The position numbers were made by a program, and so were the translations under genes. From an uncultured Eubacteriales bacterium (GTDB lineage Bacteria > Bacillota > Clostridia > Christensenellales > Aristaeellaceae), in contig CALVNS010000021.1 of assembly GCA_944349855.1 (NCBI GenBank), positions 1 to 47,995 on the forward strand: a stretch of DNA of 47,995 nucleotides. Reading direction: 5' to 3'. Below, in pieces: positions 1 through 8,593 of this stretch (within the stretch, counting starts at the first letter, position 1; every line of letters begins with the position of its first letter). Below the pieces are notes generated by a model that was not told where the DNA came from, did no database searches, and worked only from the letters and a program-made list of their open reading frames with translations.

Positions 1-990
1 GTGATCTCCACCTTCATCGGCTGGAAGCCCTTCACCTCGTACACGCCGCTCGACGACCCCGTGGTGGCTGTCGCTTCGGCATCCGTGGAAGCCGAAACGC
101 TCTCATCCGTACCCGCACCCGTCGCCTCCGCGGCCTGCTTCAGCGCTTCGTTGATCGCATTTTCAGTCATCGTCGCATTCGACACCACGTCGAACTCCGC
201 CGTCGCGATGTCCTGACCAATCAGGCTGTCAAAGCCGTTCGCGATCACATCCGCGCCATAGCCCGGCGTCTCGTTGTGCTCTACCACCGCAAAGTTCGTG
301 ATCTTCCCGTCTTCGACGGTGATCTCCACCTTCATCGGCTGGAAGCCCTTCACCTCGTACACGCCGCTCGACGACCCCGTGGTGGCTGTCGCTTCAGCAG
401 AAGCGGCCGCACTCTCTTCTTCGCTCGACCCCGTCGCCTCCGCAGCCTGCTTCAGCGCCTCGTTGATCGCGTTGGACGTCATCGTCGCGTTCGACACCAC
501 GTCGAACTCCGCCGTCGCAATGTCCTGACCGATCAGGCTGTCAAAGCCAGCCGCGATCACATCCGCGCCATAGCCCGGCGTCTCATTGTGCTCCGTTACC
601 TCAAAGCTCGTGATCTTTCCATCCTCGACGGTGATCTCCACCTTCATCGGCTGGAAGCCCGTCACCTCGTACACGCCGCTCGATGACCCTGTCAAGGCCA
701 CAGTCTCAGCGCCCGTACCCGTCGCCTCCGCAGCCTGCTTCAGCGCCTCGTTGATCGCGTCGGACGTCAGCGTCGCGCCGGATACCACGTCGAACTCCGC
801 CGTCGCAATGTCCTGACCGATCAGGCTGTCAAAGCCAGCCGCGATCACATCCGCGCCATAGCCCGGCGTCTCATTGTGCTCCGTTACCTCAAAGCTCGTG
901 ATCTTTCCATCCTCGACGGTGATCTCCACCTTCATCGGCTGGAAGCCCGTCACCTCGTACACGCCGCTCGACGATCCCGTGGTGGCCGCC
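1..990 (-). repeat. In-frame tandem repeat encoding small FMN-binding modules of RnfG
   Basis: A conserved block begins on the plus strand at 1, 319, 631 and 919, giving periods of 318, 312 and 288 bases, all multiples of three. Each unit encodes a module of about 80-90 residues running from GVYEV-GFQPMKVEITVEDG to INEALKQAAEATG, joined by variable Ser/Ala/Thr/Glu-rich linkers such as TGTGAETVALTGSS. Sequence identity between copies is very high at DNA level, which implies recent duplication or gene conversion; the linkers differ most. The array continues beyond base 1. Confidence 0.93.
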
Positions 991-1997
991 GCTTCAGGCT
1001 TGGGCACCAAGTACTGATTGTAGAAATCGACCGCCTGACCAACCGCCTTGAAGACCGCATTGGAAGAGACCGTCGCACCGGACATCGCGTCGACGCCCTC
1101 CATATAGCCTTCCGCCGTCGCCGCATTGCCGTCGAACTGGCCGCAGAAGGCCGGATCCGTCGTCTTGGCGCCATAGTCCGGGGTTTCGTTATTGGCCGTC
1201 ATGACAACCTTGGAGATCACGCCGTCCGTCGTGATGCCCATGCGCAGGCCAATCTGATCGGCAAATCCCTTCGACGAGAGCTCAAAGACATAACCCACTG
1301 CATCGTCGCCGACTGTGCCCGTGTAGATGGACTGGATGGTTTCGTAATCGCCCAGCAGGCTCATCACATCCAGCGCCTCAAAGGCCTCGGCCGCATCGAC
1401 GAACTCCTTGCGCACAAGGTCGTCGCCTTCAAGCGTCGGAACCGCCGCATTGGGCACGACGCCCAGCACATCCTTCGAATAGGCCGTCATCTGGCGAACC
1501 GCCGTAACAAACGCCTGCGAGCTGATCGTTGCGCCAGAAATCGTCTGCACGTTCGCATCGATCTCGGCCGGATCGGCGGCCAAGCCGGGGAACTGTCCCA
1601 TGAACGGCTCTTCGCCGACCTTAGAACCCAGACCGGCGGTCTCCTGCAAATCCCCCACAGACACGCCATGGATGGAACCGTCCGTCCCGATGCCCAGCGT
1701 AATCGGGATCGGGCCGCCGTATCCCTGAGGAGCGGCAGTCATCACATAGCCGACGACCTCGTCGCCCGTCTTGCCCACGTACAGCTCCGTGATCTGGTCG
1801 TACTCGGGCGCAGTCTGGATTTCCTGCGTCTCAAAGATCTCCGCCTCGGGCAGCACCGCGCGCTGCGCGGCCTGGCTGGCGGCCAGCTCCTGCTGCGCGA
1901 TCGGGCCGGACGTGATCTCGTTGGTGACGGCCAGCGCCAGCGCGGCAATCAACGTAAAGATGAACAATCTGAGGCCGAGCTTCGTCACATCACGCAT
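1..1997 (-). CDS. rnfG: RnfG, electron transport complex subunit G, with C-terminal tandem FMN-binding modules (3' end outside window)
   Basis: RnfG is the membrane-anchored flavoprotein subunit of the Rnf ferredoxin:NAD+ oxidoreductase. The frame opens with ATG at 1997, eight bases inside the end of rnfD, behind GGGGAGG. It starts with one membrane anchor (KLGLRLFIFTLIAALALAV) followed by NEITSGPIA, typical of RnfG. The first FMN_bind domain has ISGATISS (plus-strand 1527-1538, about residue 155) and a second has DAMSGATVSS (1071-1082, about residue 307). A classical RnfG has one such domain and about 200 residues. Here the frame stays open for 665 codons to the window edge and continues into near-identical modules of about 100 residues, each with ETPGYGAD and a flavinylation-type motif: DVVSGAT at 771-782, then DVVSNAT at 483-494 and 171-182, with a further module beginning. 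The flavin is expected on the Thr, placed by ApbE outside the cytoplasm. The tandem array is seen directly; multi-flavin function is inferred. Confidence 0.9.
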   Translation of the reverse strand, partial: MRDVTKLGLRLFIFTLIAALALAVTNEITSGPIAQQELAASQAAQRAVLPEAEIFETQEIQTAPEYDQITELYVGKTGDEVVGYVMTAAPQGYGGPIPITLGIGTDGSIHGVSVGDLQETAGLGSKVGEEPFMGQFPGLAADPAEIDANVQTISGATISSQAFVTAVRQMTAYSKDVLGVVPNAAVPTLEGDDLVRKEFVDAAEAFEALDVMSLLGDYETIQSIYTGTVGDDAVGYVFELSSKGFADQIGLRMGITTDGVISKVVMTANNETPDYGAKTTDPAFCGQFDGNAATAEGYMEGVDAMSGATVSSNAVFKAVGQAVDFYNQYLVPKPEAAATTGSSSGVYEVTGFQPMKVEITVEDGKITSFEVTEHNETPGYGADVIAAGFDSLIGQDIATAEFDVVSGATLTSDAINEALKQAAEATGTGAETVALTGSSSGVYEVTGFQPMKVEITVEDGKITSFEVTEHNETPGYGADVIAAGFDSLIGQDIATAEFDVVSNATMTSNAINEALKQAAEATGSSEEESAAASAEATATTGSSSGVYEVKGFQPMKVEITVEDGKITNFAVVEHNETPGYGADVIANGFDSLIGQDIATAEFDVVSNATMTENAINEALKQAAEATGAGTDESVSASTDAEATATTGSSSGVYEVKGFQPMKVEI

Positions 1998-2976
1998 GGC
2001 TCTTTACCTCCCCAAAGGACTTCGGCGTCGTCACGCGCTCAATCAGCGGCGCGGCAACGTTCATAAACAGGATCGCATAGGAGCAGCCCTCGGGCATGGA
2101 GCTGTTAAACGTGCGGATGATGAACAGCAACGCGCCACACCCCACGCCGAAGATGATCTGCCCCCAAGGCGTCACGGGAGAAGAAGAATAGTCCGTCGCC
2201 ATAAACAGCGCGCCCAGCATCAGGCCGCCGCTCAGCAGCTGATAGAGCGCGGAATTAGCGCCCGCCTCAGCGCTGTAGAACGTGCCCGTCTGAATCCAGA
2301 ACAGAATCAGGCAGGTGCCAAGGAACGTGGCGGGAATGCGCCAGTTGATCACGCGGCGGAAGAGCAGGTAGGCCGCGCCGATGAGCAGCGCCAGCGCGCT
2401 CGTCTCGCCCAGCGTACCAGGACAGTTACCAATGAATAGATCCCAAAGACTGTACGCGCCAGCCTCAGCCTGCAGCGGCGTCGCGCCAGAAACGACGTCC
2501 GTCGCCGCAGGGGTCAGGCCAGCCAACCAGTTCCCGCCCTGCGGAGCGACCCAGGCGGTCATCAGCGTCGCCCAAGAAGCCAGCAGGATTGCACGCGCCG
2601 CCAGAGCCGGGTTCATGAAGTTCTGGCCAATGCCGCCAAAGAACTGCTTGACCAACACGATGGCGATGGCCGAGCCGATCGCCGCAAGCCACCACGGCGC
2701 GGAAGCGGGCAGATTATACGCCAGCAGCAGGCCCGTCACGACCGCGCTGAAATCCCCGACCGGAATCGGCTTTTTCGCATGCTTGCAGTAAAACCACTCG
2801 CAGAACACCGCCGACAGCACCGATACGGCAATCAGAATCGCTGCGCGAAGGCCGAAAAACCAGATGCTTGCCAGGCCCGCCGGAATCAGTGCGATGCACA
2901 CGTCCTGCATCACGCGGCGGGTGGATACGTTGTCCCGCAGATGCGGAGAAGAGGATACGGTATATTGCTTTTGCAT
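1990..2976 (-). CDS. rnfD: RnfD, integral membrane flavoprotein subunit of the Rnf complex
   Basis: RnfD belongs to the NqrB/RnfD family, a multi-pass inner-membrane subunit that carries a covalently bound FMN and takes part in ion translocation. The 328-residue product has the family N-terminus (SSSPHLRD), multiple hydrophobic helices, the central QNFMNPALAARAILLASW segment and the flavinylation motif DVVSGATPL, with the attachment Thr near residue 166. The length fits the family. It sits 21 bases after rnfC and overlaps the start of rnfG by eight bases, the usual C-D-G order. Nothing suggests degradation. Confidence 0.95.
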   Translation of the reverse strand: MQKQYTVSSSPHLRDNVSTRRVMQDVCIALIPAGLASIWFFGLRAAILIAVSVLSAVFCEWFYCKHAKKPIPVGDFSAVVTGLLLAYNLPASAPWWLAAIGSAIAIVLVKQFFGGIGQNFMNPALAARAILLASWATLMTAWVAPQGGNWLAGLTPAATDVVSGATPLQAEAGAYSLWDLFIGNCPGTLGETSALALLIGAAYLLFRRVINWRIPATFLGTCLILFWIQTGTFYSAEAGANSALYQLLSGGLMLGALFMATDYSSSPVTPWGQIIFGVGCGALLFIIRTFNSSMPEGCSYAILFMNVAAPLIERVTTPKSFGEVKSHA

Positions 2977-2997
2977 ATCAACATTCCTCCGAAACGA

Positions 2998-4323
2998 TCA
3001 AGACTTCTTCGCGCTGGCGCGGATGCCCATCTTGGCCATGCGGCAGCTCTGGGTCAATTCGCGCTTGGCGGGACAGACGAACGTACAGGCTCCACACTCC
3101 ATGCAGTTCATGGTGCCAAGCTTGGAGCACTCTTCCCATTGAGACCGGCGCGCATATGCGTCGATGCGGGTCGGCACCAAGCGCATCGGGCAGGCCTCCA
3201 CACAGCGCCCACAGCGAATGCAGGGCGACTCCTGCGCATGCACGCCCTCTTCGCCCAGCGCAAGCAGCCCACCGGTTGACTTGGTGACCGGGATATCCAA
3301 CGAGGAAATCGCCATGCCCATCATTGGGCCGCCAAGCACGACCTTGCGCACGCCGTCTTCCAAGCCGCCGCACGCCTCCACGAGCTCATAAATCGGCGTG
3401 CCAATGCGCGCGCGCAGATTGGCGGGCTTCTTCACACGGCCCGCAACCGTCACCACGCGGTCGATCAGCGGGCGGTTCTCGCGCACGGCCTTCGACACGG
3501 CGTAAGCGGTGGAAACGTTGCTCACGACCGTTTGCACGTCTGCGGGAAGCGCACCATTGGGCACGCGCCTGCCAGTGAGCGCAAAGATCAACTGTTTTTC
3601 ACCGCCCTGCGGGTAACGCGTGGGCAGCGCAACGACCTCGATGTTCTTACCCTCGGCAGCCTGACGCATGGCGGCGACGGCATCGGGTTTATTGTCCTCA
3701 ATGCCGATGAGCAGCTTCGTCGCGTTCAAGATCTTGGCCTCGAGCAGCATGCCGTCGATGACTTCCGCCGCATGCTCGACCATCAGACGATGGTCGCTCG
3801 TCAGGTACGGCTCACACTCTGCGCCGTTGAGAATCAGCGTGTCCACGTGCTTTTCAGCGGGCGGCGCCAGCTTGACCGCTGTCGGGAACGTTGCGCCGCC
3901 CAGGCCGACGATACCCCGATCCCGCACAATTTCAAGCAGCTGCTTGGCGTCCAAGGAGCCTACATTCTGGCGCGGTTTGACGTTTTCATCCCAGCGGTCC
4001 TGGAAATCGTTCTCGATGACGACCGCGGGCACGCGCTGGCCGCTTGCCACCACGCAGCTCGAAATCGCCTTCACCGTGCCGGAGACGGACGCATGTACCG
4101 GCGCGGACACGAAGCCGCCCGCCTCACCGATTACCTGACCCATGGCGACCGCCTGTCCGGGGGTCACGACGCACTTGCAGGGTGCGCCGATGTGCTGGGA
4201 AAGCGGAATCACAACACATGCGGGAACCTTCGCATCGATCACCGGCTGCGCATTGGTGGATTGCTTTCCATTCCCCGTCTCATGCGGGTGCACGCCGCCC
4301 TTAAACGTCCGTGTATTTGCCAC
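2998..4323 (-). CDS. rnfC: RnfC, peripheral iron-sulfur/NADH-side subunit of the Rnf complex
   Basis: RnfC is the cytoplasmic-face subunit that exchanges electrons with NAD(H). The protein has the FKGGVHPHE start region, the glycine-rich GLGGATFPTAVKL nucleotide/flavin-binding loop near residue 145, NGAECEPYLTSDH, and two 4Fe-4S motifs near residues 368-378 (CIRCGRCVEACP) and 407-417 (CMECGACTFVCP). I chose the GTG at 4323 (441 residues) because GGGAGG lies nine bases ahead of it; an in-frame TTG at 4329 is too close to that site. It is the first gene of the operon, 60 bases below a strong extended -10 promoter, and is followed by rnfD and rnfG; rnfE, rnfA and rnfB are expected just outside the window. 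Confidence 0.95.
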   Translation of the reverse strand: MANTRTFKGGVHPHETGNGKQSTNAQPVIDAKVPACVVIPLSQHIGAPCKCVVTPGQAVAMGQVIGEAGGFVSAPVHASVSGTVKAISSCVVASGQRVPAVVIENDFQDRWDENVKPRQNVGSLDAKQLLEIVRDRGIVGLGGATFPTAVKLAPPAEKHVDTLILNGAECEPYLTSDHRLMVEHAAEVIDGMLLEAKILNATKLLIGIEDNKPDAVAAMRQAAEGKNIEVVALPTRYPQGGEKQLIFALTGRRVPNGALPADVQTVVSNVSTAYAVSKAVRENRPLIDRVVTVAGRVKKPANLRARIGTPIYELVEACGGLEDGVRKVVLGGPMMGMAISSLDIPVTKSTGGLLALGEEGVHAQESPCIRCGRCVEACPMRLVPTRIDAYARRSQWEECSKLGTMNCMECGACTFVCPAKRELTQSCRMAKMGIRASAKKS

Positions 4324-4383
4324 AGACAAGTTCCTCCCTTCAGCCCAACAACGTTAATTGGATCACAAAATCATCCGCCCAAT

Positions 4384-4412
4384 ATTATAGCACGAAACAA
4401 CGGCCATTTGTA
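4384..4412 (-). promoter_or_regulatory. Probable promoter of the rnf operon (extended -10)
   Basis: Read on the minus strand, TGCTATAAT is a perfect extended -10 (TATAAT at 4389-4384, TG at 4392-4391). The -35 position at the usual 17-base spacing holds only TACAAA, consistent with dependence on the extended -10. The start of transcription would be near 4377, leaving a leader of about 55 bases before the rnfC GTG. The surrounding 4330-4570 stretch is AT-rich and holds no convincing gene. Confidence 0.65.
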
Positions 4413-4566
4413 TGACATTTTTCGTAATAATTCAGTTTCTCAGGAGGTTTTTTACATTCACCGGGCTTGCTTTGCTTCTGCATATTTCTTTTAGCGCACA
4501 GACCAGACCAATATTCTGTTTTATTTTTATCATTCAAACCAACAGTCCGCTTTATTTTCTTCAAAA

Positions 4567-4599
4567 TTTGTACGAAAAGGCGGCGCCTAGGCGCCGCCT
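4567..4599 (-). terminator. Terminator downstream of recN
   Basis: A perfect inverted repeat (4578-4599, arms AGGCGGCGCCT and its complement with no loop as written, so the centre opens) is followed on the minus strand by TTTTCGT and an AT-rich stretch. It lies 25 bases after the recN stop codon and separates recN from the rnf promoter. The short T-run makes it a moderate rather than ideal terminator. Confidence 0.6.
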
Positions 4600-4623
4600 G
4601 CAAAGGCTTATCGGCGAAAAGCG

Positions 4624-6336
4624 CTATTTTCGAAGCGCCTCTCTTCGCTGTGCAGCCTCACTGAGCAATGTGCTCGCATGGCGCAAGCTGCTCGCATTGG
4701 TCTCCTGCGTCCCACTGACCATGCGAGCCAGTTCCTCCCTGCGTCCCGCCTCATCCAGACGCGTCACACGCGTGCGGGTACGTCCGTCGGCCTCTCCCTT
4801 CTCAACGACATACTGTGCGTCTGCCATCGCCGCGATCTGGGGAAGATGCGTCACACAGATCACCTGATGCCTTCCCGCAATCTGCGCCATCTTCTCTGCG
4901 ACCACTTGTGCCATGCGCCCACTGATGCCCGTATCAATTTCGTCAAAGACCATGCTCGGAATGCCGGAACGCTCCGCCTCCAAATTTTTGAGCGCCAGCA
5001 TGATACGCGACAGCTCGCCGCCGGATGCCACGCGCGCGAGCGGACGAAGCGGTTGCCCCAGATTGGCAGACATCGCAAAGGACACTTCGTCAATGCCGTC
5101 CACCGTAAAATCATTCGGTTGATGATCAGCGAAGGTCACCTGAAATTTGGCATGGCGCATGCCCAGATCTTGCAGTTGCTCCTCCACCTGGCGCTCAAAC
5201 GCCGACGCGACCTCCCGACGTGCAGCGCTCAGCGCTTGGCTGGCCTGCGCAAGTGCACGCTGTTGACGAGACAGCGTCTTTTTCAATTGATCCGACAGGT
5301 CGTCTGCGTGCTCCAGACGGTCGAGTTCCGACGCCGCTTCTTCCCGAAACCGCAGAATTTCCTGGATGTCCTTTCCGTATTTGCGCCGAAGCTTCCCAAT
5401 CAGGTCGAAACGCTCCTCAACTGCCTCAGCATCCGCTTCATCGTAGTCCAGCTCTGCGTGCAGCGCGCGCACATCGGAAACTGCGTCTTCCAGCTGATAA
5501 TATAGTTCATCAAGTCGGGCATACAGCCGTTCATAGCGCGCATCCAATGGCGCGATGCTCTCCAGATCGTCGATACCGCCCCGCAGTGCGTCCAGTGCGC
5601 TGCTCTGGCCCTCTGCTCCCGCATACAGGGATGCATAGGCTGCCTCGACGCTCTTGATGATCTTTTCCGCATTGCGGTAAAACATTCGTTGATGCTCCAG
5701 CTCTTCGGCTTCTCCCGGCCGCAACCTCGCCGCATCAATCTCCTGCACCTGATAGCGCAGCATGTCCATCCGCCGCTCTCGGTCCGCCGCATCCGCAAGC
5801 AGACGGTCCAGTTGCATGCGAGTTCCCCGCCATGCTCCATAGAGTGAAGCCACCTGCGCCCGCAGCTCATCCAGCCTTGCGCCGCCGAATCCATCCAAAA
5901 AGGCGAGGTGCCGCCGTTCGTCGAGCAACGACTGATGTTCGTGTTGTCCATGGAGATCCAGCAGCAGCGCAGAAACGCGCTTGAGCGTCGAAAGCGGAAC
6001 GACGCTGCCCATCACACGGCAGATATTGCGTCCACCGCTCGTCAGTTCCCTCGAGATGGAAATCATGCCTTCTTCGGCCTCAAGCTGCAGCTCCTGTAGC
6101 AGCGACAGCAGAGGCGCGTTATCCGCGACGTCAAAGAGTGCCTCCACCCGCGCCTTCTGCGCGCCGCTTTGGATGAGATCCCGCTCTGCCCGCTCTCCGA
6201 GCACAAGGTTCATCGCGTCCACGACGATCGACTTGCCGGCGCCCGTTTCACCGGTCAGCGCGTTAAATCCCGGGGCAAATTCAATCGTGATGTCGTCAAT
6301 GAGCGCCAACTGGTGAATGGAAAGCTGCAACAGCAT
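4624..6336 (-). CDS. recN: DNA repair protein RecN
   Basis: RecN is an SMC-like ATPase that acts early at DNA double-strand breaks. The 570-residue protein has the N-terminal Walker A GETGAGKS near residue 30 after ALIDDITIEF, a long central coiled coil rich in Glu, Arg and Leu, the signature loop VASGGELSRIMLALK and the Walker B/D-loop MVFDEIDTGISG. Length and domain order fit the family. It is the last gene of nadK-argR-recN, 22 bases after argR, and a hairpin follows it. In many Clostridia recN is followed by spoIVB and spo0A; here the rnf operon follows instead. Confidence 0.96.
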   Translation of the reverse strand: MLLQLSIHQLALIDDITIEFAPGFNALTGETGAGKSIVVDAMNLVLGERAERDLIQSGAQKARVEALFDVADNAPLLSLLQELQLEAEEGMISISRELTSGGRNICRVMGSVVPLSTLKRVSALLLDLHGQHEHQSLLDERRHLAFLDGFGGARLDELRAQVASLYGAWRGTRMQLDRLLADAADRERRMDMLRYQVQEIDAARLRPGEAEELEHQRMFYRNAEKIIKSVEAAYASLYAGAEGQSSALDALRGGIDDLESIAPLDARYERLYARLDELYYQLEDAVSDVRALHAELDYDEADAEAVEERFDLIGKLRRKYGKDIQEILRFREEAASELDRLEHADDLSDQLKKTLSRQQRALAQASQALSAARREVASAFERQVEEQLQDLGMRHAKFQVTFADHQPNDFTVDGIDEVSFAMSANLGQPLRPLARVASGGELSRIMLALKNLEAERSGIPSMVFDEIDTGISGRMAQVVAEKMAQIAGRHQVICVTHLPQIAAMADAQYVVEKGEADGRTRTRVTRLDEAGRREELARMVSGTQETNASSLRHASTLLSEAAQRREALRK

Positions 6337-6358
6337 CGCTCTTCCCCTTTTCGCTGCC

Positions 6359-6808
6359 TTACTTCATCATGCTGCGGAAGCGCTCCGCCACCTGCAGCGC
6401 ATCGTCATTGCTTCGGCAAATGACGAGGATCGTATTATCCCCAGCAATGCTGCCAAGAATCTCGGGCCATCGCAGCGTGTCAACGGCTTCGCCAGCCACA
6501 TGCGCACTACCGGCCAGGGTTTTGACGACGACGAGATTATTTGCACACACGGCACTGAGCACGGACTCGCTGAACATGCGGATGAACCGCTCGTTCATGC
6601 CCTTCTCGGCCTTGTCCAGCGTCGCATATTTGTATCCCCCCGTCTCGGAGAGCACCTTGATTAGGTGCAGTTCCTTGATATCGCGAGAGACTGTCGCCTG
6701 CGTCACCCGAATGCCGCGCTCCTGCAGCGCAGCGGCCAGTTCCTCCTGGGTCTCAATGTTCCGTGATTCGATGATCTGGGCAATCGCCGCATGACGGGCT
6801 GACTTCAT
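6359..6808 (-). CDS. argR: Arginine repressor ArgR/AhrC
   Basis: ArgR is a hexameric arginine-responsive repressor/activator of arginine biosynthesis and catabolism genes. The 149-residue length is typical. The N-terminal winged helix-turn-helix shows IETQEELAAALQERG and the recognition segment TQATVSRDIKELHLIK; the C-terminal oligomerization and arginine-binding domain contains GSIAGDNTILVICR, matching the family GTIAGDDT core. It lies between nadK (21 bases) and recN (22 bases) in one transcription unit, the arrangement common in Bacillota. No arginine genes are in the window. Confidence 0.96.
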   Translation of the reverse strand: MKSARHAAIAQIIESRNIETQEELAAALQERGIRVTQATVSRDIKELHLIKVLSETGGYKYATLDKAEKGMNERFIRMFSESVLSAVCANNLVVVKTLAGSAHVAGEAVDTLRWPEILGSIAGDNTILVICRSNDDALQVAERFRSMMK

Positions 6809-6829
6809 GTCCTCGATCTTCCTTTCATC

Positions 6830-7693
6830 TTACAGGCTCCACTGCGACAATTTGGTGCGCAACATGGAGAAAAAGTTGTTGTCCCTCTGAAAGCGAATAA
6901 ACTGCGCGTCCACGCGGGCCCGGCACACCCGTATGCGCTCATGCGCACCCACAGCAAATGTGCGATGGCCATCAATACAAATCGCCATGCCTTGGCGTTC
7001 CTCTCCCGCCTCGACGCGTAAGGTCACATTTTCATGATCGGACAGTACGATCGGACGCGACTGCAGCGAGTGCGCGCAGATCGGCGCCAGGATGAAGCAG
7101 GGCACGTCGGGGCTCACGATCGGACCGCCAGCCGAAAGCGAATAAGCCGTTGAACCCGTCGGCGCTGCGACAACCAGGCCATCGGCAATATAGCGATCGA
7201 CAAGCGTATCGCCCACAAACGCTTCAAACCCCACCATGCGCGCACACGCACCGCGCGACAGCACGACCTCATTGAGTGCAAGCACGCCTTCTGGCGCTTC
7301 CGCCAAGCGCACGTCGAGCATCATGCGCCGCTCAATCCGGTATTGGCCGGTGCGCAACAGCAGCAGCGAGTTCTCAGCCTGTTCCGGCTCTACCTCCGCC
7401 AGAAAGCCAACGCGCCCCAGATTGACGCCCAGCAATGGGATATTCGCCGCAGCCGCACCCGGCGCCACGCGCAGCAGCGTGCCATCTCCGCCCAACACGA
7501 CCAGCGCATCAATGCCGCAGGCAGTGGGATCGGCCGCCGTCTCAACGCCTTCCCTTTCAAGCGCCGCGCTCAGCGCACAATCAACGACGGCATGCAGCCC
7601 CAACTTTTCGCAGGCGCGCAGAAAGGTCCGCGCCACACCCGCCGCCTCCGGCTTCTTGGGATTCGCCGTCAGACCGATGGAATGAACCTCCAT
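6830..7693 (-). CDS. nadK: NAD kinase
   Basis: NAD kinase phosphorylates NAD+ to NADP+ in the cytoplasm. The protein shows the catalytic GGDGTLLRVA loop, GVNLGRVGFLAEV, the NE-type motif LALNEVVLSRG and the PTGSTAYSLSAGGPIV substrate loop, in family order. I chose the ATG at 7693 (287 residues) because GGAGG stands eight bases before it; a GTG five codons upstream lacks a site. The Shine-Dalgarno site and a promoter at 7732-7760 lie in the gap after tlyA, so nadK-argR-recN can be transcribed separately from the upstream block. Confidence 0.95.
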   Translation of the reverse strand: MEVHSIGLTANPKKPEAAGVARTFLRACEKLGLHAVVDCALSAALEREGVETAADPTACGIDALVVLGGDGTLLRVAPGAAAANIPLLGVNLGRVGFLAEVEPEQAENSLLLLRTGQYRIERRMMLDVRLAEAPEGVLALNEVVLSRGACARMVGFEAFVGDTLVDRYIADGLVVAAPTGSTAYSLSAGGPIVSPDVPCFILAPICAHSLQSRPIVLSDHENVTLRVEAGEERQGMAICIDGHRTFAVGAHERIRVCRARVDAQFIRFQRDNNFFSMLRTKLSQWSL

Positions 7694-7731
7694 GCCGCAC
7701 GCCTCCACATCGCCGGTCCTGAAACACTTCT

Positions 7732-7760
7732 ATTATATCATCGAATGCATAAACATGCAA
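7732..7760 (-). promoter_or_regulatory. Sigma-A-type promoter for nadK-argR-recN
   Basis: On the minus strand TTGCAT (7760-7755) and TATAAT (7737-7732) are separated by exactly 17 bases. It sits in the short tlyA-nadK gap with an expected start near 7725, about 30 bases before the nadK ATG. Confidence 0.7.
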
Positions 7761-7765
7761 GACAT

Positions 7766-8572
7766 TCATTGCAAAGCGCAATGGGCCTCTGCAACCACCT
7801 GCGCGATGCGCGCCTCGTCCACGCACTGCGTCGCGCGTGCGGCAGGGAGCAGGTATATGAGGAACTCGATGTTTCCCTCTGGCCCGGTGATCGGCGAAAA
7901 GGAAAGCGCCTGCGCGCTCCATCCGATGGACTGTACAAAGTGCACGATCTGTGCGATGACGTCCGCATGTACAGCCGGGTCGCGCACGACGCCCTTTTTC
8001 CCCACGCGTTCCCGGCCCGCCTCAAACTGCGGCTTGATCAGTGAGACAAAAGCGCCATGCTCACCCAAGATGTCTGTGGCGGCCGGCAGAATCTTCGTAA
8101 TGGAGATAAAAGATACATCCATCACTGCGAGCGTAGGACCCAGCGGCACGTCTTCCGGCTTAAGGTAGCGCGCGTTGGTGCGCTCCATGACGGTAACGCG
8201 TGGGTCGTTTCGCAGCCGCCAGTCGAGCTGCCCGTAACCGACGTCGACCGCATAGACATGCTTGCAGCCCCTGCGCAGCAGCACGTCGGTGAATCCGCCC
8301 GTCGACGCGCCCAGATCCATCGCCACGACGCCGCTGACATCCAGCTCAAAGACGTCCAGCGCCTTATCAAGCTTGAGCGCTCCACGGCTGACAAAGTCGT
8401 GCGCCGCGCCACGCACCTCCACGCGGCTGTCCGGCGTTACCTGGGCGTAGGGCTTTTCCGCCTTCTGCCCTTCGATGTACACGATGCCGGACATGATGAC
8501 CGCCTGTGCCCGCTCGCGGCTTGGCGCCAAGCCATTCTCCACCATGTATGCATCCAACCGCTTTTTTTCCAT
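7766..8572 (-). CDS. tlyA: TlyA family rRNA 2'-O-methyltransferase / S4-domain protein
   Basis: TlyA proteins combine an N-terminal S4 RNA-binding domain with an FtsJ-like SAM-dependent methyltransferase and, in characterised members, 2'-O-methylate 16S and 23S rRNA; some are also described as haemolysins. Here the S4 segment is MEKKRLDAYMVENGLAPSRE through VYIEGQKAEKP, followed by the SAM motif MDLGASTGGFTDVLL and the catalytic-region LIKPQFEAGRERV. The ATG at 8572 (268 residues) is preferred: GAGGGG lies just upstream and the N-terminus matches the family. It follows dxs by about 21 bases, a common clostridial order. Which rRNA it modifies cannot be read from sequence. Confidence 0.92.
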   Translation of the reverse strand: MEKKRLDAYMVENGLAPSRERAQAVIMSGIVYIEGQKAEKPYAQVTPDSRVEVRGAAHDFVSRGALKLDKALDVFELDVSGVVAMDLGASTGGFTDVLLRRGCKHVYAVDVGYGQLDWRLRNDPRVTVMERTNARYLKPEDVPLGPTLAVMDVSFISITKILPAATDILGEHGAFVSLIKPQFEAGRERVGKKGVVRDPAVHADVIAQIVHFVQSIGWSAQALSFSPITGPEGNIEFLIYLLPAARATQCVDEARIAQVVAEAHCALQ

Positions 8573-8593
8573 GCGCATTCCCCTCGTCATTCG

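Noticed and set aside
1-1000. Regular repeats that could be mistaken for a CRISPR array
   Set aside because: Period is about 300 bases, copies are coding and in frame, and there is no short repeat/spacer pattern.
876-2066. A plus-strand open frame across the FMN-repeat region
   Set aside because: Antisense to the RnfG array; its repeats only mirror the RnfG repeats.
4385-4603. A 72-codon minus-strand frame upstream of rnfC
   Set aside because: AT-rich region that contains the promoter and terminator; no homology or good start.
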